Of a stretch of DNA of 64,000 nucleotides, positions 24,432 to 33,550 are shown piece by piece. The position numbers were made by a program, and so were the translations under genes. The DNA is from Alloscardovia omnicolens DSM 21503 (GTDB lineage Bacteria > Actinomycetota > Actinomycetes > Actinomycetales > Bifidobacteriaceae), in contig NZ_ATVB01000004.1 in assembly GCF_000420505.1 (NCBI RefSeq), forward strand, positions 82,334 to 146,333, written 5' to 3'. Each line of letters begins with the position of its first letter. The first letter of the stretch is position 1. The notes under the pieces were generated by a model. It worked only from the letters and a program-made list of their open reading frames with translations, did not search any database and was not told the DNA's origin.

Positions 24432-26963
24432 ATGATGTCTGAAATGGACGCAGATAATAATCAAGACTCAGGTCTTGCGCATTTAGCAAAAGATACTGCA
24501 CAACAAGCAGCTGAGGGAAAACTGGGCGATGACGGCAAAACCGACCAACCGGTTACCACAACTGCAGACCTTCTGGCACGAGATTTAGCCGAAACGGGCG
24601 CGATTTTGCCGCCTGAAGGCATTACGAAGGCGCCGAAAATCGATGAGCGCGCGGTGTCGGAAGAGGAGCGCGAAGCCAAGCGTTTAGCAGAAGAAGAAGC
24701 CAAGCGCACGGCAGAACTGCAAAACAAGAAGGCGCGCACTCCTTTTGGACGTTGGTGGCGCAAGCTGCAAACATCTCAAGATAAAATCACCTGGGGTATG
24801 ATGATTGTTGCCCTCGGCGTGGTTTACGGCGATATTGGAACCTCGCCACTTTACTTGTCTCAGTCTTTCGTGGCTGGTCAGGGCGGTATTCAGTATGCAG
24901 ACCGTGCAGCCGTGTTGGGCATGCTCAGCCTGCTGTTCTGGTCGGTAACGCTTATTACCACTGTTAAATACGTCTTTATCGCCATGCGCATCGATAACAA
25001 GGGCGAAGGCGGCATTTTTGCGTTGTTCTCCTTGGTTAAACGCTACGCGAAATGGCTGTGGATTCCTGCCATGATTGGTGGCGCCGCCTTTTTGGCCGAT
25101 TCCGTGCTCACCCCAGCCGTGTCGATTTCTTCGGCAGTCGAAGGTTTGCGCACACTTAAGCCGCTCGAAGGAGTGTTTGCTGCCAATCCTAGTCTCACGC
25201 TCGTTATTACCACCATTATTATTGTGGTGCTTTTCCTTATCCAATCGCGCGGAACCGAAAGCATCGGTAAGGTTTTCGGCATCGTGGTACTCGTGTGGTT
25301 CACCTTCCTAGCGATTACTGGCATTATGGCCATCGGCACGGATTGGACTATTTTTGAGGCCATTAACCCGATTTACGGCATCGAATTCCTCTTTTCTGCA
25401 CATAATCGCGCAAGCCTGGCGATTATGGGTACGGTCTTCCTGGCCACCACGGGTGCCGAGGCTTTGTACTCCGATATGGGTCACGTGGGCCGCGGCAATA
25501 TTTACGCCACCTGGCCATACATTAAGGTCTGCTTAATGCTTAACTACTTCGGTCAGGGCCAGTGGATTATTCAAAACCAGCTCAACGTGGAAGTAGAGAA
25601 AATTCAGAACCTCAACCCGTTCTTCCAAATGATGCCAGAAGTCGTGCGTTATGGTGCGGTTGTGCTCTCCGTTGTGGCCGGCGTTATCGCCTCGCAGGCG
25701 CTTATTACCGGCGCTTACACGATGGTGTCTGAGGCTACGGGTCTTAACTGGATGCCGCACTTGCAGGTGCGCTACCCAAGCCGCACGCGCGGTCAGCTCT
25801 ACATTCCAGTGGTTAACTGGGTGCTTATGGTGGCTACGCTGTCCGTGCTGTTCATCTTCCAAGATTCCGAACGCATCACGGCGGCCTACGGTTTGGCACT
25901 CACGGTTACCATGATTACGACCACGATTCTTCTGGCCGCATACATTTGGTGGGGCAAGCAACTGCGCATTACCGCCATTGTGTTTACCATCGTCTTCTTG
26001 GCTATTCAGATTTTGTTCTTCATCTCCTCGATGTCCAAGTTTATGACCGGTGGTTGGTTTACCACGCTTATCGGCCTGGCAATTTTCGGCGTTATGTACA
26101 CGTGGGAGACGGGTACAAAGGTGGAGCGTTCTCAGCGCCGCCACATGTCTCCAGAAGACTTCCTCCCGGCTTTGAACGTGCTGCACAACGACGAAAACAT
26201 TCCGCTCTACGCCGATAACGTCGTCTACCTCACCTCAGATACCGAGCTGCGCCGTTTGGATACCGATATTTTCTACTCGATTTTCTCGGATCATCAAAAG
26301 CGTGCGCGCGCCTGGTGGGCGGTGTCCGTTTTCGTTACCGACGATCCGTACACGCGCGAGTATTCCGTAGAAAACTTCGGCACGAACTTCCTGTTCCGTG
26401 TGCGCATCCGCTTGGGTTTTAAGGTGAGCCAAAACGTGGCTACGTATTTGCATCAGATTATGCATGAGCTGATTGATGACGGCACTTTGCCTCCTCAAAC
26501 AACGATTTACCCGCAGGTAGATGAAGATCCAGAAATTGGTTCAATAAAGTACGTTCTGATTCATAAAGAGCTGATGCCTGAATCTAATATTCCGTCGTCT
26601 GGTGCTATTGCTTTGCGCATGAAATATGCTATTCGTAAAGCTGCCGGCTCGCCGATTAAATGGTTTGGATTATCCGCGTATAATCCGCTGGTTGAGGTTC
26701 AGCCTCTGTTTGTTTCGCGCTCGCCAGTTGCCCCATTGCGTCGCGTGAAGCTGCGTAAGACGAAGAAAAATATTACTTTGGAAGGCGTTCTCGCTCAGAA
26801 AGCAGCGAAAGCAGGTATTCCTGTGGACTTAGCTGTGATTCAATCAGGCGAAGTTCCTGACCATGCAAAGAACGCGCAGACCGAGCAGAACGTTCCTGAG
26901 CAGGCAAACGATAATCAAAGCGATAATGCAGATAATAATCAGGAAGAAAAATCCAAAGAATAA
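24432..26963 (+). CDS. kup: KUP family potassium uptake protein
   Basis: The 843-residue K+ transporter has the family opening GMMIVALGVVYGDIGTSPLY at about residue 118, then FALFSLVKRY and about twelve membrane helices including AIMGTVFLATTGAEALYSDM with GHVGRG, the conserved KUP signature. It has an unusual acidic/charged N-terminal extension of about 110 residues and a hydrophilic C-terminal domain ending in an Asn/Gln/Glu-rich tail. KUP proteins are proton-coupled K+ importers. The gene stands alone, with a structured leader upstream and a strong terminator downstream, so expression may be controlled post-initiation. Confidence 0.95.
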   Translation: MMSEMDADNNQDSGLAHLAKDTAQQAAEGKLGDDGKTDQPVTTTADLLARDLAETGAILPPEGITKAPKIDERAVSEEEREAKRLAEEEAKRTAELQNKKARTPFGRWWRKLQTSQDKITWGMMIVALGVVYGDIGTSPLYLSQSFVAGQGGIQYADRAAVLGMLSLLFWSVTLITTVKYVFIAMRIDNKGEGGIFALFSLVKRYAKWLWIPAMIGGAAFLADSVLTPAVSISSAVEGLRTLKPLEGVFAANPSLTLVITTIIIVVLFLIQSRGTESIGKVFGIVVLVWFTFLAITGIMAIGTDWTIFEAINPIYGIEFLFSAHNRASLAIMGTVFLATTGAEALYSDMGHVGRGNIYATWPYIKVCLMLNYFGQGQWIIQNQLNVEVEKIQNLNPFFQMMPEVVRYGAVVLSVVAGVIASQALITGAYTMVSEATGLNWMPHLQVRYPSRTRGQLYIPVVNWVLMVATLSVLFIFQDSERITAAYGLALTVTMITTTILLAAYIWWGKQLRITAIVFTIVFLAIQILFFISSMSKFMTGGWFTTLIGLAIFGVMYTWETGTKVERSQRRHMSPEDFLPALNVLHNDENIPLYADNVVYLTSDTELRRLDTDIFYSIFSDHQKRARAWWAVSVFVTDDPYTREYSVENFGTNFLFRVRIRLGFKVSQNVATYLHQIMHELIDDGTLPPQTTIYPQVDEDPEIGSIKYVLIHKELMPESNIPSSGAIALRMKYAIRKAAGSPIKWFGLSAYNPLVEVQPLFVSRSPVAPLRRVKLRKTKKNITLEGVLAQKAAKAGIPVDLAVIQSGEVPDHAKNAQTEQNVPEQANDNQSDNADNNQEEKSKE

Positions 26964-26993
26964 CGCAGTTTTATAAGCGTTATAAATTTCTGC

Positions 26994-27037
26994 AATAACC
27001 GCATGGGCGTGTACGAAGGCTCGTGCGGTTATTTTTG
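26994..27037 (+). terminator. Terminator of kup, abutting the next start codon
   Basis: AATAACCGCA (26994-27003) pairs perfectly with TGCGGTTATT (27024-27033), followed by TTTG. The next gene's ATG is at 27043. Confidence 0.8.
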
Positions 27038-27042
27038 TACGC

Positions 27043-27897
27043 ATGTGCAGATTACTGGGATATATTTCGACGCAAAATGACATTACATTGCGTGATGCTG
27101 TGGGTTCCGCTCAGCTTGATGAGTTCAAGGAAATATCGCGTATTCACAACGATGGCTGGGGAACCAGTCAGATTAGCACAACCCATCGTGACGCTCAGGT
27201 GAACGATGGCGGTGCTCCAAGCCCTGCAGTTTTCGAAAACATTTACCGCACAACCGAGCCAGCCTATCTCGATCATAACTTTGAATCTTTAGCATCAACG
27301 CCTGCTCGCAGTGCTATCTTCCATCTGCGTCTTGCGTCCTCTAATCTGCCTCTTATCCCAGAAAATCAGCAGCCTTTTACCGCGGGCGGCATCAGCTTCG
27401 CTCATAATGGTGATATCTCTTCCGAGGACGGCGTCAATCTCGTTCATAACCCAGACGTTACTGTCTCGCCATACGAAATTGCTCAGACTGGCGGCAAGTC
27501 GGACTCAGCTATTTATTTCGCGCACATCTTGCATTTCCGCAACGCGGGCCATGTGCTCGACAAGGCGGTTGAATTGGCTATCGCTACTTTGCGCGAACAG
27601 TATGCGAATTCCTCGTATAACTGCCTCGTACAGACGCAAAATCAGTTTATTGCTGTGAACGCAACCGGTCACGACCGTCTTGCAGATCGTATCGCGGAGG
27701 TTTACGACGCTTACGGTCAGCGCGAAAAAGCTGCAGATTATCGTGTGATTCGATACAAGCAGATTGACGGTGGTGTGGTTGTGGCGTCTTCTGGTTTCGA
27801 ACAGAAGGAAGACGAGGGCTGGGAAGAGTTGCCAGTGAACCATATACTGGTAGCTGATGCTGAAACGGGGTCTTTCGAGGTGCACGCGCTGAACTAG
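27043..27897 (+). CDS. Class II glutamine amidotransferase
   Basis: The 284-residue protein begins MCRLLGYIS with Cys2 as the N-terminal nucleophile of class II (Ntn) amidotransferases after Met removal. It continues with IHNDGWGTSQIS, RSAIFHLRLASSNLPL and GISFAHNGDIS, the glutamine-binding blocks. It resembles the YafJ/EgtC-like family rather than PurF or AsnB because no synthetase domain follows. The neighbour at 27945 is a glutamate-cysteine ligase-like enzyme, so together they may work in a small-molecule thiol or gamma-glutamyl pathway, as EgtC and EgtA do for ergothioneine; egtB and egtD are not seen here. No Shine-Dalgarno precedes the start, which lies ten bases after a terminator. 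Confidence 0.88.
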   Translation: MCRLLGYISTQNDITLRDAVGSAQLDEFKEISRIHNDGWGTSQISTTHRDAQVNDGGAPSPAVFENIYRTTEPAYLDHNFESLASTPARSAIFHLRLASSNLPLIPENQQPFTAGGISFAHNGDISSEDGVNLVHNPDVTVSPYEIAQTGGKSDSAIYFAHILHFRNAGHVLDKAVELAIATLREQYANSSYNCLVQTQNQFIAVNATGHDRLADRIAEVYDAYGQREKAADYRVIRYKQIDGGVVVASSGFEQKEDEGWEELPVNHILVADAETGSFEVHALN

Positions 27898-27944
27898 GGG
27901 TCGCTTGCCCTCGCCCGCGTCGCCCGCACAGAAAAGTGAAGCTT

Positions 27945-29201
27945 ATGTTAAAAGAATTTCCTCACTATCACTACGATTCTCCCGTAAAAGACGCGCACGT
28001 GCAGTCGTTGGTTGAGTTCTTCCAATCCGGTTGTGTAACACGCGATAACTATGGCATCGGCGTAGAAATTGAACATTTGCCAGTGCGCGTAGGCACAGAT
28101 GAGGCCGTTGGATACACAGATGAGCACGGCATTCGCGACGTGCTTCATGATTTAGCCCCGCTGTATGACGAGAGCCGCGAGTATTACGAAGACGGTCATT
28201 TGCTCGGCTTGGGACGAGGAAAGATTGCGGTTTCGCTCGAACCAGGTGCGCAAATCGAGTGCTCGCTGGGCGTTTTAGATTCGCCTGAAGAGCTCAACGA
28301 TGTGTACGCGCAGTTCCGCCGCGATATTAATCCAATTTTGGAGAAACACGGCATTCGCTTGATTAACTATGGTTATACGCCACGCAGCCGCGCGCATGAT
28401 TTGAGCGTTATTCCTAAGCGTCGTTACGATGTGATGACCGCTTACCTGGGACGTTTATCTGCCTACGGTTGGAATATGATGCGTGCTTCCGCGTCCACTC
28501 AGATTAGTCTTGATTTTTCGAGCGAAGCCGACGCCATCGCGAAAATGCGCATGGGCACAGCTGTCGGTCCGATTTTAGCGTACTTGTTCCGTAACACCCC
28601 ATACTTTGAGGGCGCAGCCAACGGTTTGCCGCTGCTTCGTCAGCACATGTGGGAGGGGATCGGAACCGGCCGCACGGGCGTTATTCCAGGGCTTTATGAC
28701 TCGAACTTTGACTTTGAAAAAGCGGCCGTGAACGTTTTGGCCACACCGCTCATGGTTGCCGACACCACGCACACTCCCGAAGCCGGCGAAGGTAGCGTAT
28801 ACATGGCCAGCTACGAGACGGCTGCCGACGTTTACCCAGACCGCGCTTTGAACGTGTACGAGATGAACCACATTATTTCCACGCAATTTACCGACGTGCG
28901 CTTAAAGAACTTCGTTGAGCTGCGTCACTGGGATAGCTTGCCGATTGATAGAGCGCGCGTTTTAGCGGATATTGTTGTTTCGCTCTTTAACCGCGCTGAC
29001 GAGATGGAACGCTTGAAGACTTACTTTGACGGACTGACTGCGCTGGACGTGCAAGCTGCCAAGTATGAGCTGCAAACTCAAGGACGCAACGCTAAGCCAT
29101 ATGGCGCCAGCCTTGATTTTTGGCGTGAATTCCTCCACGCCGAGTATACGGGCGAGGATATTCCTGGAGATCCGCTCAATCCGGAAGTTGGGCAGGAGTA
29201 G
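27945..29201 (+). CDS. Glutamate-cysteine ligase family protein (GCS2 type)
   Basis: The 418-residue protein resembles plant/EgtA-type glutamate-cysteine ligases. It shows YGIGVEIEHLPVRVGTDEAV, LLGLGRGKIAVSLEPGAQIE, ASASTQISLDFSSEADAIAK and TDVRLKNFVELRHWDSLPID. The conserved Glu, Gln and Arg residues of the ATP-grasp-like active site are in these blocks. The reaction would be ATP-dependent gamma-glutamylcysteine formation or a related gamma-glutamyl ligation. It lies 47 bp after the class II amidotransferase gene. The start is ATG 27945; a GTG at 27936 is also in frame. The exact product is uncertain. Confidence 0.88.
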   Translation: MLKEFPHYHYDSPVKDAHVQSLVEFFQSGCVTRDNYGIGVEIEHLPVRVGTDEAVGYTDEHGIRDVLHDLAPLYDESREYYEDGHLLGLGRGKIAVSLEPGAQIECSLGVLDSPEELNDVYAQFRRDINPILEKHGIRLINYGYTPRSRAHDLSVIPKRRYDVMTAYLGRLSAYGWNMMRASASTQISLDFSSEADAIAKMRMGTAVGPILAYLFRNTPYFEGAANGLPLLRQHMWEGIGTGRTGVIPGLYDSNFDFEKAAVNVLATPLMVADTTHTPEAGEGSVYMASYETAADVYPDRALNVYEMNHIISTQFTDVRLKNFVELRHWDSLPIDRARVLADIVVSLFNRADEMERLKTYFDGLTALDVQAAKYELQTQGRNAKPYGASLDFWREFLHAEYTGEDIPGDPLNPEVGQE

Positions 29202-29227
29202 CGGGGATTGCTGTTCTGCCATAGCGT

Positions 29228-29320
29228 ACGGATGCGTGAACCGTGTCAGTAGTGCATACACCCAACCATCACGTCCTTGGAACGAGAAAAAACGGATGCG
29301 TGAACCGTGTCAGTAGTGCA
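29228..29320. repeat. Pair of 29-bp perfect direct repeats upstream of gnd
   Basis: The same 29 bases, starting ACGGATGCGTGAACCG and ending TCAGTAGTGCA, occur at 29228-29256 and 29292-29320, a period of 64 bp. The 35-bp spacer between them is unique. The repeat has no strong internal palindrome. No cas genes are near, so this is not treated as a CRISPR array. Confidence 0.85.
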
Positions 29321-29451
29321 AACGCACAATCTACACGCATGCTCGCCAACCCGACCCCACCCGTCCACCACACGTTCGATGTGCGCGAACTTTCTAGCGC
29401 CCTCGTTACACTGGTAGAAGACCTTTTTGCAACAGAAAGTGTAGAAATAGT

Positions 29452-30894
29452 ATGGCAGAAGCACAAGCAAATATTGGCGTTGTAGGTTTGGCAGTTATGG
29501 GCTCCAACTTAGCCCGCAATCTCGCACGTCATGGCAATACCGTGGCTGTATATAATCGTTCCTACGGTCGTACCGAAACTCTCATCAACGAGCACGGTTC
29601 CGAGGGTACTTTCGTTCCGTCCGAAACAATCGAAGACTTCGTAGCAAGCTTGGCAAAGCCTCGCACAGCAATCATTATGGTTAAAGCGGGCGAGCCAACC
29701 GACGCTATGATTAACGCTTTGGCCGATGCTATGGAACCAGGCGACATTATTGTTGACGGTGGAAACGCTTACTTCCCAGATACTATCCGCCGCGAAAAGG
29801 AAATTCGCGCTCGCGGTTTGCACTTCGTAGGTTGCGGTATTTCTGGTGGTGAAGAAGGCGCTTTGAACGGTCCTTCTATGATGCCTGGTGGCACTGATGA
29901 GTCGTGGAAGACTCTTGGCCCAATTTTGGAATCTATCGCAGCTGTTGCTGAAGGTGAGCCTTGTGTAACCCATATTGGTCATGACGGTGCAGGTCACTTC
30001 GTTAAGATGGTGCACAACGGCATTGAATACGCAGATATGCAGCTTATTGGCGAATCCTACGATTTGCTGCGTCGCGGTTTGGGCATGAGTGCTGAGGAAA
30101 TCGCAAACACTTTCGATGAGTGGAATAAGGGTGATTTGGATTCTTACCTCGTAGAAATTACTGCAGAAGTTTTGCATCACGTAGACGCTAAGACTGGCAA
30201 GCCTTTCGTGGATGTTGTTGTAGACCGTGCAGGCATGAAGGGCACGGGTACCTGGACTGTTCAGACCGCTTTGTCCCTCGCAACCCCTGTAACCGGTATC
30301 GCAGAAGCAGTATTTGCTCGCGGTTTGTCTTCAATGGTTGCTCAGCGTGAAGAAGTAAAGTCCAAGCCATTGGCAGGTCCTAACGGCAAGATTGATGTTG
30401 AAGATAAGGCTGCGTTCGTAGAAGCAGTTCGTCAGGCATTGTATGCGTCCAAGATTGTGGCTTATGCTCAGGGCTTCGATGAGATTCGCGCCGGCGCTGC
30501 AGAGCATAACTGGCAGATTGATTTGGGTGCAGTTGCTCGTATTTGGCGCGGTGGCTGCATTATTCGCGCAAAGTTCCTCAACCGCATTTCTGAGGCTTTC
30601 GATTCCGGCGAAAAGTTCGAGTCTCTGCTTCAGGACGCTTACTTCAAGGCTGCTGTAGAGAACGCTCAGGATGCATGGCGTGAGGTTGTGGCAACTGCTG
30701 CTCGCGTTGGTATTCCAGTTCCAGCATTCTCCAGCTCTTTGTCTTACTACGACGGCTTGCGTTCCGACCGTTTACCAGCTGCTCTTATTCAGGGACAGCG
30801 CGACTTCTTTGGCGCTCACACCTATGGTCGTGTAGATATGCCAGGAACTTTCCACACGTTGTGGAGCGAGGATCGCAGCGAAATCGAAGCTTAG
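29452..30894 (+). CDS. gnd: 6-phosphogluconate dehydrogenase, decarboxylating
   Basis: The 480-residue enzyme oxidises 6-phosphogluconate to ribulose 5-phosphate and CO2 with NADP+. The Rossmann motif is IGVVGLAVMGSNLARNLARH, NADP preference is suggested by YNRSYGRTE, the substrate site is FVGCGISGGEEGALNGPSMM and GHFVKMVHNGIEYADMQLIG (catalytic Lys and Glu), and the C-terminal signature is QGQRDFFGAHTYGRVDMPG. It is the long (E. coli-like) form. It is convergent with pgl-opcA-zwf, so all oxidative pentose phosphate genes are clustered. No clear Shine-Dalgarno is present. Confidence 0.97.
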   Translation: MAEAQANIGVVGLAVMGSNLARNLARHGNTVAVYNRSYGRTETLINEHGSEGTFVPSETIEDFVASLAKPRTAIIMVKAGEPTDAMINALADAMEPGDIIVDGGNAYFPDTIRREKEIRARGLHFVGCGISGGEEGALNGPSMMPGGTDESWKTLGPILESIAAVAEGEPCVTHIGHDGAGHFVKMVHNGIEYADMQLIGESYDLLRRGLGMSAEEIANTFDEWNKGDLDSYLVEITAEVLHHVDAKTGKPFVDVVVDRAGMKGTGTWTVQTALSLATPVTGIAEAVFARGLSSMVAQREEVKSKPLAGPNGKIDVEDKAAFVEAVRQALYASKIVAYAQGFDEIRAGAAEHNWQIDLGAVARIWRGGCIIRAKFLNRISEAFDSGEKFESLLQDAYFKAAVENAQDAWREVVATAARVGIPVPAFSSSLSYYDGLRSDRLPAALIQGQRDFFGAHTYGRVDMPGTFHTLWSEDRSEIEA

Positions 30895-30917
30895 TTTTTC
30901 TCGATTTTCATTAAAGT

Positions 30918-30958
30918 CCGCGGTGGCTGTGCTGTTTGGCATGGCTACCGCGGTTTTT
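30918..30958 (+). terminator. Terminator of gnd
   Basis: CCGCGGT (30918-30924) pairs with ACCGCGG (30947-30953) and is followed by five T. Confidence 0.8.
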
Positions 30959-30979
30959 GCTTGAGATAGGAGAGAAAAC

Positions 30980-31681
30980 ATGATTGATTCGTTCTGCGCC
31001 GGCCCGCGGGCGCGCGGTGCGCGTACAGCTTGGCGAGTTGTTTCTGCGCTCGCTTGGTTCGGTGTTGTGCTTACGAATATTGGCAATATTTTTGATGTGT
31101 ATCCGCGCGATTCGGGACATTGGCCGGGCTTGTATGGTCATTCTGCGCACGGTATGGCTGGGGCATGGCAACGATTTATTGAAGGCATGAGCTACTTTAC
31201 GATGGTGTCGAATATTGTTGTTGCAGTTGTGTTTGGACTGTTAGCGGCAGGCGTTCGTAAAACTGCATGGCGGGTTGCATTGGTTAATACGGCGTTGCTT
31301 ATGATTACTATTACGTCGCTCGTTTTTCTGGTGGCGATTCTGCCGTTCCTTCATTTGCGCGGTTTGGCGCTGCTCACCTCCCCGTGGCAGCATGTGGTGG
31401 TGCCTGCGGCTGTGTGGATTGTGTGGGCGCTGTGGGGGCCGCGTGACTTTTTTGGGGGATTTTCGCGCGGGCACATTCTACTCAGAACCTACATGATTCC
31501 GTGGCTTTGGGCTGCATGGATGCTCGGTTATGGCGCTGTAACACATTACTATCCGTACGGTTTTGTGAACGTTAATCAGCTTGGTTATGCATCGGTGATG
31601 GTTTCGCTGTGCGTTGTTATGATTTTGGCGCTCCTGTTCGAGCTGCTGTTTAACTGGATAGACCGTCGATTAAGTAAATAA
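30980..31681 (+). CDS. Pr6Pr family membrane protein (FAR-17a/AIG1-like)
   Basis: The 233-residue protein has about six membrane helices. Features are WRVVSALAWFGVVLTNIGNI, then FIEGMSYFTMVSNIVVAVVF, LTSPWQHVVVPAAVWIVWAL and YPYGFVNVNQLGYASVMV. The YFTMxSN and YPF/YGFxN motifs are typical of the Pr6Pr bacterial family, related to the eukaryotic FAR-17a/AIG1 (androgen-induced) hydrolases. The biochemical role in bacteria is unknown. A good AGGAG ribosome site precedes the ATG. It lies between the gnd terminator and a bidirectional terminator. Confidence 0.82.
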   Translation: MIDSFCAGPRARGARTAWRVVSALAWFGVVLTNIGNIFDVYPRDSGHWPGLYGHSAHGMAGAWQRFIEGMSYFTMVSNIVVAVVFGLLAAGVRKTAWRVALVNTALLMITITSLVFLVAILPFLHLRGLALLTSPWQHVVVPAAVWIVWALWGPRDFFGGFSRGHILLRTYMIPWLWAAWMLGYGAVTHYYPYGFVNVNQLGYASVMVSLCVVMILALLFELLFNWIDRRLSK

Positions 31682-31707
31682 AAAGCTGGCCTACTGGCCA
31701 GCTTTTT
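31681..31707. terminator. Bidirectional terminator between the Pr6Pr gene and pgl
   Basis: AAAAGCTGGCC (31681-31691) and GGCCAGCTTTTT (31696-31707) form a near-perfect stem flanked by A and T runs, serving both convergent genes. Confidence 0.9.
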
Positions 31708-31710
31708 ATG

Positions 31711-32508
31711 TTAAGCAAGATTTGCAGCTGCTGCTCTATCGAGCATCCATAAAGTTTCTTCAGTGCCGCGTGCAAAAGAGCTTGGCACGTGATAATTATC
31801 TGGTTCATACAAAGCGCGGGCAATAGCTTCACTCTTACGCTCACCAGAAGCAAAAACCCACACAAAATCAGTCTTATGAATGTACGGAACAGTTAAGCTC
31901 ACACGCAAAGGTGGCATTTTTGGTGAGTTCGATACGCCAATGCACTTCACAGATTCGTCTTCAATACGCACTTCTTCGCGACCTGGGAACAGCGAAGCAA
32001 AATGACCGTCTGGCCCCACGCCAAACAGAGCAATATCCAAAGTACCGTCTGCACCTAATTCGCGCTCTAACTGAGCTTGATAATCGCGAGCAGCAGCACG
32101 AAGAACCTCATCGTGCTCATCAGTGGAAGCTGCCTCAACTTCTGCAGGACTACGAAGTTCAGTAGGCATCTCATGAATATTACTTTCTGGTAATTCGCCT
32201 GTATCGATTAAAGCGTTCAGCCAAGCTTCACGTGCCTGTAAAGCGTTACGATCGCCGTCATCAGAAGTAACAAAACGCTCATCGCCCCACCAGAAGTGAA
32301 CGCGCGAAAAATCGATAGCAGCAGTCAGCGGGCTTTGAGCGGCCGCGGCAAGCACAGCAATGCCGTCTGTGCCGCCGGTTAAAGCAACGTCTACGCGGTC
32401 TTGTGCAGTAAGCAGGTCAGAAATGCGTAGTAATAAACGTGCTGCAACGGTATTAATCAGAATATCTTCAGTGTTATATACCAAAATATTGCGAGATGTA
32501 TCTGCCAT
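31711..32508 (-). CDS. pgl: 6-phosphogluconolactonase
   Basis: The 265-residue enzyme hydrolyses 6-phosphogluconolactone to 6-phosphogluconate. It shows VDVALTGGTDGIAVLAAAA, IDFSRVHFWWGDERFV with the catalytic-region WWGDER, and DIALFGVGPDGHFASLFPG with the conserved His. These are the blocks of the glucosamine/galactosamine-6-P isomerase-like fold. The ATG at 32508 with GGAG upstream is preferred to 32541, which would lie in the opcA 3' end. It is the last gene of zwf-opcA-pgl, 13 bp after opcA. Confidence 0.95.
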   Translation of the reverse strand: MADTSRNILVYNTEDILINTVAARLLLRISDLLTAQDRVDVALTGGTDGIAVLAAAAQSPLTAAIDFSRVHFWWGDERFVTSDDGDRNALQAREAWLNALIDTGELPESNIHEMPTELRSPAEVEAASTDEHDEVLRAAARDYQAQLERELGADGTLDIALFGVGPDGHFASLFPGREEVRIEDESVKCIGVSNSPKMPPLRVSLTVPYIHKTDFVWVFASGERKSEAIARALYEPDNYHVPSSFARGTEETLWMLDRAAAANLA

Positions 32509-32521
32509 ATCAACTCCAGCG

Positions 32522-33499
32522 TTAATTGTTCCAGTGATCATGACTAATCATATCCCAGCCCTCGGTAATGACGGCGTTATAGATTTCGTCAGGATCGAGA
32601 CGGCGCAGTTCTTCAGTCATGCAGTCAGCAAGTGTGCGGTGAGGAACAGAGATGGTCTGCTTGTGCGCACCAGGCTTAGTAATATACACGTTTGATGATT
32701 CATCGCTTGGACGTTCAATAGCGCTAATACCATCTTCGCGATGGAAGAAAACACCGGAGACAGCGGAGACATTCTCGTCAATCTCAAAGTTTACAGGCAC
32801 TTTAAGAGCCCACGCGAGCCATGCGCCCAAGAGATCTACAGACAGATTATTATTACTTCCGCGCACGGTAACTGACTTAATAGCAGTGTGTGGTGGCTCG
32901 TCAATAAGAGCTGCCAAAAGACCGCGCCATACGGTGAGGCGAGTCCACGACAAATCCGTTTCGACGCGCGTGTGCTGGGAGCGCAACTTAAGGAAAGTGC
33001 CCATAGCATCGTCAGACATTTGTGCATCGGTAATGCAGCTGCGAGCCATTGAACCCAGAAGAGACTTGGAAGGGGAGTAAGGCGCACTGCCAGACCACCA
33101 GGCCACAACAGGAGCATCAGGAACGAGCAGAGGAATAACCAGCGTATCCAAATGGCGCAACAATCCCTCCGATGGGCGCAATACAATCACTTCACCAGCG
33201 CCACCATCGGAACCAATGCGGATCTCTGCGGCCAAAGGAGCCACAGTTCCCACAGCAACGGCTGGAATTGTATTGATGTCTGGGGCGTCAGCTCGATCGG
33301 TAACCACAGCAATAATGCGGCTTGGGTGCTCCTGACTTGCATGAATTGCCGTTTGCAAAGAGTTATCCAAATCTTTCTCACTGGTCGATAACAATAAAGT
33401 CAACACACGTCCCTGAGGAGATTCGCCGTGCTTTGCATGTGCAAGAGCAATCTGAGAAGAAATCTCAGAGGTCGTGCTCGAAGGTAAGGTAATAATCAT
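32522..33499 (-). CDS. opcA: Glucose-6-phosphate dehydrogenase assembly protein OpcA
   Basis: The 325-residue protein has IIAVVTDRADAPDINTIPAV, then LIPLLVPDAPVVAWWSGSAP-like text, WTRLTVWRGLLAALIDEPPH, SVTVRGSNNNLSVDLLGAWL, and a C-terminal RTLADCMTEELRRLDPDEIY. This is the OpcA family, which in cyanobacteria and actinobacteria binds and activates G6PDH. It sits between zwf and pgl, the usual actinobacterial order. A 50-bp gap separates it from zwf. Confidence 0.94.
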   Translation of the reverse strand: MIITLPSSTTSEISSQIALAHAKHGESPQGRVLTLLLSTSEKDLDNSLQTAIHASQEHPSRIIAVVTDRADAPDINTIPAVAVGTVAPLAAEIRIGSDGGAGEVIVLRPSEGLLRHLDTLVIPLLVPDAPVVAWWSGSAPYSPSKSLLGSMARSCITDAQMSDDAMGTFLKLRSQHTRVETDLSWTRLTVWRGLLAALIDEPPHTAIKSVTVRGSNNNLSVDLLGAWLAWALKVPVNFEIDENVSAVSGVFFHREDGISAIERPSDESSNVYITKPGAHKQTISVPHRTLADCMTEELRRLDPDEIYNAVITEGWDMISHDHWNN

Positions 33500-33550
33500 A
33501 ATTCGTTCTTTCTCGTCAACACACTCACAATCACCATCGCGTGCCCATAT

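Noticed and set aside
29228..29320. Two-repeat CRISPR array
   Set aside because: Only two repeats, no dyad symmetry in the repeat, no cas genes in the window.
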